Source of the DNA: Myxococcales bacterium
GTDB taxonomy: Bacteria; Myxococcota_A; UBA9042; GCA-2863065
DNA length: 64,000 nucleotides
Direction: 5' to 3'
NCBI GenBank assembly: GCA_018780435.1
Contig: JADMJS010000233.1
Span: 1-64,000, forward strand
In this document: positions 38,053-44,381 of the stretch, piece after piece
How positions within the stretch are numbered: the first letter of the stretch is position 1
Layout: each line of letters opens with the position of its first letter
Translations under genes and position numbers: made by a program
Notes under the pieces: generated by a model
The model's input: the letters and a program-made list of their open reading frames with translations, nothing else
Databases searched by the model: none
What the model was told of the DNA's origin: nothing

Positions 38053-39347
38053 TCCAAAAACATCCACATCCCTGCGAGCGCCAGTCCGCCCGCGAGCAAC
38101 ATTCCGGCGCTGGCGGCCGCCACGCGTTTCCCCAGTACGGCGCCGCCGAGAGTCGCCGCCATGCCGGCCTTCACGAGCGTATTGGACGTGGCGCCGATGA
38201 GGATCGTCGTGGTCGCGACGTTCAGTGCTAGGCCATCGTTCGCGAGGCTGGCGGTCGAGAGCACGATCGCATCCACGTCGGTGGTCCCGGCGAGGGCCGC
38301 GGCCGCGTACATTCCAGACGCGCCGGCGTAGACCTGCGCGGCCTTGGACGCGAGCAGCACGAGCGCGAAGGCGAGGCCGAAGCGAAAGGCGGTCGAGAGC
38401 TCGAAGGGGTTCTCGACGGGGACGGACTCCTGTGGACCGCTGCCGCGACCGTGTCGGTAGGAGATGGCGCCCGCGATGAGTCCGGCGATGGCCATCGCGG
38501 CCACGGGGATCGCGAGCGCCCGACCGAGAGCGGGGCTGACGACAAAGACGGCGACGAGGATCCGAACGAACATGATGGTCGACGCGATAATGATGGCGAC
38601 CGCCGCCGTGGGGGCGATGCGGGGCTCCTCTTTGGCTCTCGCCGCGAAGGACAGTGTCACGGCCGTCGACGAGACGAGCCCGCCGACCATCGCGGTCACG
38701 ATGAGGCCGCGCCCCGAGCCGAGCACGCGCGAGGCGACGTAGCCCACGAAGCCGATGCCCGCAATGAGGACGACCATGAGACCGATCTGGAAGGGGTTCA
38801 GGACGTCGAGCGGCCCCATGTTCTCGTTCGGCAGCATCGGCAACGCGACCACGAGCACGATGAGGAACTTGATGGTCGCGTAGAGGTCGTCCGCGGACAC
38901 CTTCGAGACGAGTGTGCGTAACCACGGCTTCGCGGACAGAAGGAAGGTCACAACGACGGCGATGGCCCCAACGACCACGACGCGATGTTCGAGCGGGCCG
39001 AAGACGTCGGGGCTCGCGGCGATGATGCCGAGGACGAAGGTGACGAGGAAGGAGACCTCGGCCGTGAGCCCACGATCGCGGCCGGTGCGAACGTCGTCGT
39101 AGTAAGCGATGGCCACGAGCCCGAGGACGCCGAGAAAGGCAGCCACTGGGAACCACGGGATGAGGGTGGGGCTGAGCGACACCGATAGGGCGCCGAGCAA
39201 CGCGAGCAGCGGGTGGGTGCGGATCCCGCCGACGAAGGAGCCGTGGTCCGGCTGTTGGGATCGCTCGCGCTCTAGCCCAATCAGCAGACCACACGCGAGG
39301 GCGGTCCCGAGCGAGACGAAAGGCTCGTAGGCGTCGAGGTCGTTCAA
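38049..39347 (-). CDS. MgtC/SapB-DUF4010 membrane protein
   Basis: 432 residues with about twelve hydrophobic segments. The N-terminal third is an MgtC/SapB domain: ALACGLLIGLERERS, then VGGIRTHPLLALLGAL. The rest is the DUF4010 region with AMVGGLVSSTAVTLSFAARAKEEP and a Gly/Ala-rich helix block. MgtC proteins are tied to Mg2+ limitation and membrane-potential or phosphate control; the fused DUF4010 forms are less studied. It is translationally coupled (ATGA) to the MscS channel gene, so the two probably act together in ion or osmotic stress. Confidence 0.9.
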   Translation of the reverse strand: MNDLDAYEPFVSLGTALACGLLIGLERERSQQPDHGSFVGGIRTHPLLALLGALSVSLSPTLIPWFPVAAFLGVLGLVAIAYYDDVRTGRDRGLTAEVSFLVTFVLGIIAASPDVFGPLEHRVVVVGAIAVVVTFLLSAKPWLRTLVSKVSADDLYATIKFLIVLVVALPMLPNENMGPLDVLNPFQIGLMVVLIAGIGFVGYVASRVLGSGRGLIVTAMVGGLVSSTAVTLSFAARAKEEPRIAPTAAVAIIIASTIMFVRILVAVFVVSPALGRALAIPVAAMAIAGLIAGAISYRHGRGSGPQESVPVENPFELSTAFRFGLAFALVLLASKAAQVYAGASGMYAAAALAGTTDVDAIVLSTASLANDGLALNVATTTILIGATSNTLVKAGMAATLGGAVLGKRVAAASAGMLLAGGLALAGMWMFLE

Positions 39348-39455
39348 GGTCGGATCCGCGATGGGGTCATGGCGAGAGGATAGCGGCCCCGGTGTCGCTC
39401 ACCTAATCCTGTTGGTCACCCTGGGCTACACGGCATGCGCATCGTGTGACTTGGG

Positions 39456-40934
39456 TCAGTGCGGTGTTCGTCGGCGCGTCTCGATAGACGCCGAGATCGC
39501 CGCACGCACGCCGTCCGCCTTCGCCGCGAGCGGGCCGCGGTAGAAGAGGTTCATCGACTCGAAGGGGATGAGCCGGCCGTCGGGCTGCGCGATGTGGACA
39601 CACGAGCGCTTGAGGGCCCGAATGTCGAGGTCGTCGATGTCCATGAAGCGCACGATGAGGACGCGGAAGACGTTCTCGTACCCGAGCCCTGGCGCGTCGA
39701 GGCGCGGGAGGCAGCAGAGGACGTCGGCCAGCTTTCGGGCGGCCGAATGGGGGGAGAGCCCGGTGGAGAGGACCTCCATGACGTGGCGCTTGAGGTTCGG
39801 ATCGCGTTCGAAGGCGATCGTGCTGCTCGGGCCATCCAGCAAAGTCTCCGGACCGAAGTGGCGGGTCACCGGGATGGTCCGGTCGCCGAGCTTCAGCGCG
39901 TAACCCATCGCCAAGGTGTCGGGATTACAGGGGACCGGGACGATGTCTTCGAGCCGGAAGCCGTCACCGGGCTGGGTGAGGGTCGCGGCCTGTTCGGCGA
40001 TCTTTCGCCGCACCTCGGTGAGCGTGATGCGGTGGCGCGCGGGGTCTATCCCGTCGGTGCGGCCGGCGACCTCGACGGGCTGAAGCGTGACCCCACGGAC
40101 GCAGCGGTAGCCGAGGCCGAAGCGGATGACGTCGCCGATAAGGTGGTCGTTCACGCCGCGTGCGACCGTCATGACGAGGGTGGTCGAGATGCCGGCGGCG
40201 TCGAGGCGTTCGAGCGCCGTGCGTCGCAGCGCCGAAAGTCGAGCGCCTCTAAGCACTTGCGAGGGCTCGTCTGCGACCGAGTCGAACTGCAGATAGACCT
40301 CGAGCCCAGGGCCTTCGCCGGTGTGTCGTGCGCAGTAGGTCGCGAGCTCGTCGACGAAAGCGGGGTCCTGTGCGAGGCGGAGGCCGTTCGTGTTGACCAT
40401 CAGATGTCGAATCGGACGCGCGCGGGCCGAGGCGAGGATGCGAAAGAAGTCGGGGTGAAGCGTCGGCTCGCCGCCAGAGAGCTGCACGACGTCCGCCTCC
40501 CCCTCGCCGCGGATGACGGCGTCGAGGCGCCGTTCGACGTCCTCGAAGGCGTGATGTCCGGGCCGGTCGGGGCCCGAGCCGGCGTAGCAGACGGGGCACC
40601 GCAGGTTGCAGTGATCGGTGAGCTCGACGACCGAGAGGCAAGAGTGCTGCATGTGGTCGGGACAGAGCCCGCAGTCCCACGGGCAGCCCCACTGCATCGA
40701 CGTCGCGAAGCGCTCGGGGCGCTCCGGCGGCTTGAGGTAGACCTCGCGTCCGAGCCGGTAGTAGGCCGGGTCGTCGGCGAGAAGGACCCGGTCCTTCCCG
40801 TGCGCCGGGCACCATTTCTCGAGCCAGACCTCGTGTTCCCCGATGAGGACCTTGGCCTCGACCACGTGCCAGCAGTGGCGGCAGACCGACGTCGTCGTGT
40901 CGTAGAAGAGGTAAGGGCGGACGGCGCGGCTCAT
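39456..40934 (-). CDS. radical SAM enzyme of the tetraether/membrane-spanning-lipid synthase (Tes/MJ0619-like) type
   Basis: 492 residues from ATG 40934 (AAGGA eight bases upstream, ATGA overlap with the Lgt-like gene). The radical SAM cluster motif is Cys109-x3-Cys113-x2-Cys116 (TDHCNLRCPVCYAG), followed by LSGGEPTLHPDFFRIL and TNGLRLA. Ahead of it is the family-typical cysteine-rich N-terminus: Cys18-x2-Cys21, Cys42 (WCPAHGKDRV) and a second CxxxCxxC, Cys84/88/91 (GCPWDCGLCPDH), read as ligands of auxiliary Fe-S clusters. This layout and size match the enzymes that join lipid tails by C-C bonds (archaeal Tes) and their bacterial relatives. The exact reaction is inferred. Gene context with an Lgt-like lipid enzyme supports a membrane-lipid substrate. 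Confidence 0.85.
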   Translation of the reverse strand: MSRAVRPYLFYDTTTSVCRHCWHVVEAKVLIGEHEVWLEKWCPAHGKDRVLLADDPAYYRLGREVYLKPPERPERFATSMQWGCPWDCGLCPDHMQHSCLSVVELTDHCNLRCPVCYAGSGPDRPGHHAFEDVERRLDAVIRGEGEADVVQLSGGEPTLHPDFFRILASARARPIRHLMVNTNGLRLAQDPAFVDELATYCARHTGEGPGLEVYLQFDSVADEPSQVLRGARLSALRRTALERLDAAGISTTLVMTVARGVNDHLIGDVIRFGLGYRCVRGVTLQPVEVAGRTDGIDPARHRITLTEVRRKIAEQAATLTQPGDGFRLEDIVPVPCNPDTLAMGYALKLGDRTIPVTRHFGPETLLDGPSSTIAFERDPNLKRHVMEVLSTGLSPHSAARKLADVLCCLPRLDAPGLGYENVFRVLIVRFMDIDDLDIRALKRSCVHIAQPDGRLIPFESMNLFYRGPLAAKADGVRAAISASIETRRRTPH

Positions 40935-41671
40935 GGAGATGGTCCTTCGCGTCGAAGGGTGGCGAGGGCCCGGGCGGTCCCGGGCAGATGGGCCGCAAGA
41001 GCGACCAGGGCGACCCACTGTGTACCGTGGAGGCCGCCGGGAAACGTGTAGATCAGCGGCTTCCAGAACTCGATCCCGACGCGCCAGAGGAGGTAGGCGT
41101 CGAAGAAGAGACGGAAACGCAAGCCAGGGAGCTTGGCGAGTCGCGAGGGACGTGCGAGGAGTAGCGCCAGGGCTAGAACTACCGCGATCTCATAGAGTTG
41201 AACTGGATGGCGCCGCACGTCATCGCCGAAGTCCACGCCCCATGGCAGGTCGGTCTCCGTGCCGTAGGTCCCGTCGGGGAGCCCGGCCAGAAAACACCCG
41301 ACGCGCCCGATGGCGAGGCCGACCGCGACGGGCAAGACGAAGCGGTCGCCGGTGGAGTCGCGGAGCCCGTGTACCCGCTTCATCAGCTCGACGCCGAGCC
41401 AGCCGCCGACGAGCCCACCGACCATCGACTGCCCGCGCAGGAGGGCGCCGAGATCGGCCCAGACCACGTGCGGCAGCTCGAGCGCGGCCGTCAGCTTGCT
41501 GCCGAGGAGCGCGCCAACGACGCAGCCGAGTGTGGCCCAGACGCCGGGAGGTGCCAGGGGATCCGAAGCTCCGTGGTGGCGCCCTCCCCGGCGGTAGAGT
41601 GCAGCGCCGACGCCAAATGCGAGCAGCTCGAAGCCTTGGTGGATGAGGAGGGGGTTTGCGGTCAGCGTCAT
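40931..41671 (-). CDS. divergent prolipoprotein diacylglyceryl transferase (Lgt)-family membrane protein
   Basis: 246 residues and about seven helices. Lgt-family pattern: GQSMVGGLVGGWLGVELMKR, then GLAIGRVGCFLAGLPDGTYG, LPWGVDFGDDVRRHPVQLYEI. In true Lgt the signature is GRIGNFINGE, where Asn and Glu are essential. Here they are replaced by Cys and Leu while Arg and the HPxQLYE segment remain. So it probably binds phosphatidylglycerol-like lipid but does not modify prolipoproteins. ATGA overlaps connect it to the membrane gene upstream and the radical SAM gene downstream, which suggests joint work on a lipid substrate. Confidence 0.82.
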   Translation of the reverse strand: MTLTANPLLIHQGFELLAFGVGAALYRRGGRHHGASDPLAPPGVWATLGCVVGALLGSKLTAALELPHVVWADLGALLRGQSMVGGLVGGWLGVELMKRVHGLRDSTGDRFVLPVAVGLAIGRVGCFLAGLPDGTYGTETDLPWGVDFGDDVRRHPVQLYEIAVVLALALLLARPSRLAKLPGLRFRLFFDAYLLWRVGIEFWKPLIYTFPGGLHGTQWVALVALAAHLPGTARALATLRREGPSP

Positions 41672-42111
41672 TCGGCGTCCTCCCGCGCAGCGTCATCGGT
41701 CGGGGTCATGAGCGGACCGGAGCGCGCCGCCGGTGACACGCGGCCGACGGCGACCCCGAGGAGCAATGCGCCCGCCACCGTAAACAGAGCGGCGATCCAC
41801 CCGAAGGCCGAGACATGGTGGGCGAAGGGCGTGAGCTCGGGGAACTCAGCCCCGCCGAAGCCGCGCGTGGCGCAGTAGCCGCCGGAGAGGGACAGGACGA
41901 TGCCGGTCGGCAGGAGAATCCCCGCGGCCCACCGACGGTCGAAGGGCGTGAGCCACGTCCGAGCACGCCGCTGTGACCACCGGCCGACCAGAAACGCGTC
42001 GACGCCGATGATCCCGAGGAGCAGGGCTCCCTGCGGCGAGAACTCGAACCCGGTCGCGATGATGACACCCGCGAGTGCAGCGAGGATGACCATGAGCGAC
42101 GAGAGGAACAT
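41668..42111 (-). CDS. small four-helix membrane protein
   Basis: 147 residues with about four hydrophobic segments (LMVILAALAGVIIATGFEF; ALLLGIIGVDAFLVG; GILLPTGIVLSLSGGYCA; WIAALFTVAGALLLGVAVG) and a charged C-terminal tail. No family is recognised. Its stop overlaps the Lgt-like ATG (41668-41671), so it belongs to the same transcript as the Lgt-like and radical SAM genes. Confidence 0.7.
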   Translation of the reverse strand: MFLSSLMVILAALAGVIIATGFEFSPQGALLLGIIGVDAFLVGRWSQRRARTWLTPFDRRWAAGILLPTGIVLSLSGGYCATRGFGGAEFPELTPFAHHVSAFGWIAALFTVAGALLLGVAVGRVSPAARSGPLMTPTDDAAREDAE

Positions 42112-42115
42112 GGGC

Positions 42116-42544
42116 TCAGCGCGTTCCCGGCGGCGCGCGTTTGGCGTTCACCGTACGCACCATCGTCATGATCATGAGGACGGCGACTCCGATGGTTGGG
42201 AAGCCGAGCCAAACCCATGCGGGGTGAACGAGGTGGTTGTTCTCTGAGGGAACCATTGACGACAGCGCACAGAAGCCACCGACGCAGAGGAGGTAGATGC
42301 CGATTACCGCGACGACGAACGCCGTACCCGCTGGAACGGGTGTGCCAGGTGGGTCCAATTGGAAGCGATGCCAGTCCCATGCGCAGAAACAAACCCCAAT
42401 CCCAAACGCCAGGGGCAACACGCCTCCGAGCTCGGCGTCGACGACGAGGTCCCACAGGCCCGCGAAGACCTGAATCGCGCCAACGATGGCCAGCACCACG
42501 ACGATGACCACGCCCAACTCCGAATCCGTAGGACGTCCAATCAT
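42116..42544 (-). CDS. small membrane protein heading the radical SAM/Lgt-like cluster
   Basis: 142 residues from the ATG at 42544 (MIGRPTDSELG); an in-frame ATG at 42568 would add eight residues. About four hydrophobic segments (VVIVVVLAIVGAIQVFAGLW; GGVLPLAFGIGVCFCAW; AGTAFVVAVIGIYLLCVGGF; WVWLGFPTIGVAVLMIMT). Four bases separate its stop from the next ATG. No family recognised. It follows hipA by only about 55 bases, so read-through from that unit is possible. Confidence 0.65.
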   Translation of the reverse strand: MIGRPTDSELGVVIVVVLAIVGAIQVFAGLWDLVVDAELGGVLPLAFGIGVCFCAWDWHRFQLDPPGTPVPAGTAFVVAVIGIYLLCVGGFCALSSMVPSENNHLVHPAWVWLGFPTIGVAVLMIMTMVRTVNAKRAPPGTR

Positions 42545-42598
42545 GACGCAGAAAATGACGTCGGTCACTCGCGATTTGGGCGATGGTGCAGGACGCCG

Positions 42599-43873
42599 TC
42601 AGCCCTTGGGGCTCCTGAGCCCGAACGCGCATCGTTCGGCCCGAGCGCGTGCCATTGCGGCGTACTCGGTCAGGCGATCGGCGTCGAGGCCGGGCGCCAT
42701 CAGGGCGGTCGCGACGCTCTCGGCGTTGGCGGCTGCGGCCTCGCACAGCTCGCGAACGCGACGCCGCACGAGCGGAAAGCCGAGGCCGCCTTCTTCGGCG
42801 AAGGCCTTCCACGCCTCCGTGTCGAGCTCTAGGAGCGTCGACTTCCTACCCACCTTCATGGCAAAGCCCGGGGAAAGCTCAGGATAGGCGACGGTCATCA
42901 GGAGGTCGTAGAGCGGCGCGAGCCGCGTGCCGCCGTCCGCGTGGAGCAGTGAGAAGTTCTTGCCGTGCGCGTCCGCGTTGCCCGCGATGACGTTGAAGAT
43001 CGCAGCGTCGGCGAGGCCGAGTACCGCTTCCGCCGGCCGTCGCGTGGCGGCGCGGACGAGCGCGAAGCAGTCGCGAAACGTGGGGCCCTTCTCCCGGGCG
43101 TATTTCCGTTCGGGCGGTACACCGAGCGCCTGGCAGAAGTCCTCCTGGTGAATGCGCCGGGTACGGCCATTCTCGATGCTGCGGTCGTAGCGTTCGACGA
43201 GGAGGAAGCTTCGGTCCCGGACGACTCGGGCCTCGACGCGCGCCACGTCGAGCCCACAGGCGGCTGCGAGTCGCATGACGAAGGCTTCGTTCTCGGTCGT
43301 CGCGGGGAAGCGGGCGATCGGTGGCTTCAGGATGTGCGTCGTGGGCTGGCCCCCGGCGGGTAGCGCCACGGCGCCGTCCACGAGAACGACCGGGATCTTC
43401 GGCTGAGCGCCGGCGAGGGAGAGGCGTAGCCCGTCGTCGCCGGCAAGGAAAGGGCGGTTCGGGAGCGCCTCCAAGACGGCGATGAGGGCGTCTTCGCCCA
43501 GCGGCTCCGTGACGTTCGAGGCGCCGTTCGCCGCATCGGAGCCTCGTGGTGTCTTCCCGTCGGGCAGGAGCTGCAGAGCGCCAGCGACGTCGCCGCCGAG
43601 GCTGTCGAGCAGGGAGAAGTCGTTGGCACGGGACACGCCGAGCGCGCTCGCGACGGCGTCACGAGTGCCTTCCTCCGGCAGGAGCCCGCCGAAGAACGGG
43701 CGGCACTCGCGCCGCGTAAAGGGCTCGGACCGCTTCGGGAGGGAGCGCGAGAGCGGTCGGGTCTCGTCTCGCGCGAGGTACTCGGGCGAGTAACTGAAAC
43801 CCAAGTCCCCGTGGTCGTCCTGCGTGAGCTCGCCGACGCGCTGGTCGTCCCACCAGACGTGGAGGCGCCGCAT
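42599..43873 (-). CDS. hipA: HipA-type Ser/Thr kinase toxin
   Basis: 424 residues. HipA kinases halt translation by phosphorylating targets such as glutamyl-tRNA synthetase. N-terminal domain: VGELTQDDHGDLGFSYSPEYL. Kinase core: Gly-rich LSLAGAQPKIPVVL, Lys strand HILKPPI, then DFCQALGVPPERKYARE, the catalytic Asp in NVIAGNADAHGKNFSLL, and LAPLYDLL for metal binding. All key positions look intact, so the toxin is probably active. Its ATG overlaps the antitoxin stop by one base (TGATG at 43871-43875). Confidence 0.93.
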   Translation of the reverse strand: MRRLHVWWDDQRVGELTQDDHGDLGFSYSPEYLARDETRPLSRSLPKRSEPFTRRECRPFFGGLLPEEGTRDAVASALGVSRANDFSLLDSLGGDVAGALQLLPDGKTPRGSDAANGASNVTEPLGEDALIAVLEALPNRPFLAGDDGLRLSLAGAQPKIPVVLVDGAVALPAGGQPTTHILKPPIARFPATTENEAFVMRLAAACGLDVARVEARVVRDRSFLLVERYDRSIENGRTRRIHQEDFCQALGVPPERKYAREKGPTFRDCFALVRAATRRPAEAVLGLADAAIFNVIAGNADAHGKNFSLLHADGGTRLAPLYDLLMTVAYPELSPGFAMKVGRKSTLLELDTEAWKAFAEEGGLGFPLVRRRVRELCEAAAANAESVATALMAPGLDADRLTEYAAMARARAERCAFGLRSPKG

Positions 43874-44100
43874 CAGCGGCCCTCGTCGCCCGGCTTGAGC
43901 TCGACGTGGCAGCCCAGCGCCTGCAGGACTTGCAACGCCTTACCGAGCTGCGCGGTCGGCTTGCCGGCTTCGAGGTCGACGATGAAGCGGATCCCGACAC
44001 CCGCGACGCCCGCAAGCTCGTCTTGGCGCAAGCCCTGCGCCTTGCGTGTCGACCGGATGAACGCGCCGAAGTCCTGAGCGGTGGTGGTCGTCGTGGTCAT
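43873..44100 (-). CDS. hipB: HipB-like HTH antitoxin
   Basis: 75 residues from ATG 44100 (AGGA about eight bases upstream). An in-frame extension to 44148 would run through an operator copy and is less likely. XRE-type helix-turn-helix: FIRSTRKAQGLRQDELAGVAGVGIRF, then LEAGKPTAQLGKALQVLQALG, which is the pattern of HipB proteins. It should neutralise HipA and repress the operon by binding the three palindromes just upstream. Confidence 0.9.
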   Translation of the reverse strand: MTTTTTTAQDFGAFIRSTRKAQGLRQDELAGVAGVGIRFIVDLEAGKPTAQLGKALQVLQALGCHVELKPGDEGR

Positions 44101-44106
44101 TTGGCT

Positions 44107-44120
44107 TTCCTGCTCGGGAA
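44107..44120. promoter_or_regulatory. HipB operator copy 1 (imperfect)
   Basis: TTCCTGCTCGGGAA, an imperfect copy of the palindrome TTCCCGNNCGGGAA, only six bases upstream of the hipB ATG. Bound repressor here would also block the ribosome-site region of the transcript start. Its centre is 50 bases from copy 2. Confidence 0.6.
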
Positions 44121-44156
44121 TTCTGACGCCACGCAACGACGAGATCAAGGGTCAAG

Positions 44157-44170
44157 TTCCCGTTCGGGAA
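44157..44170. promoter_or_regulatory. HipB operator copy 2
   Basis: TTCCCGTTCGGGAA, a perfect palindrome of two TTCCCG half-sites around a 2-base centre. TTGACC (44150-44155, minus strand) next to it may be a -35 box, but no matching -10 is evident. Confidence 0.72.
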
Positions 44171-44205
44171 TTTTTGTACTCAGAGCGTCTCTGGCGAAAC
44201 GAGTA

Positions 44206-44219
44206 TTCCCGAACGGGAA
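44206..44219. promoter_or_regulatory. HipB operator copy 3
   Basis: TTCCCGAACGGGAA, extended by matching A and T on each side. Its centre is 49 bases from that of copy 2, about five helical turns, so bound dimers would face the same side of the DNA. It lies between hipB and the divergent beta-helix/cytochrome gene. Confidence 0.72.
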
Positions 44220-44381
44220 TCCGGCAAACCGGACGGCAGCGCAGGCGACTCGTCTCGCAAACGAGCCTCCGCGACAGTCGCCGCAACGTCGCGTATCCTC
44301 TCGGCGGCAGTCATCCCAGTCCAAGCCATCTGAAGGGACGACGAGATCCCCCGAGGCGACCCGACCCGAGGCGGTGCAAGC

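Noticed and set aside
38053-39294. N-terminal extension of the MscS gene
   Set aside because: The frame is open but gives an Arg/His/Pro-rich sequence antiphase to the MgtC/DUF4010 gene; a signal peptide and ATGA overlap mark the real start at 38052.
39459-41051. 530-residue plus-strand open frame
   Set aside because: It is antisense to the radical SAM gene, whose cluster motifs and neighbours are clear; the plus-strand translation has no domain signal.
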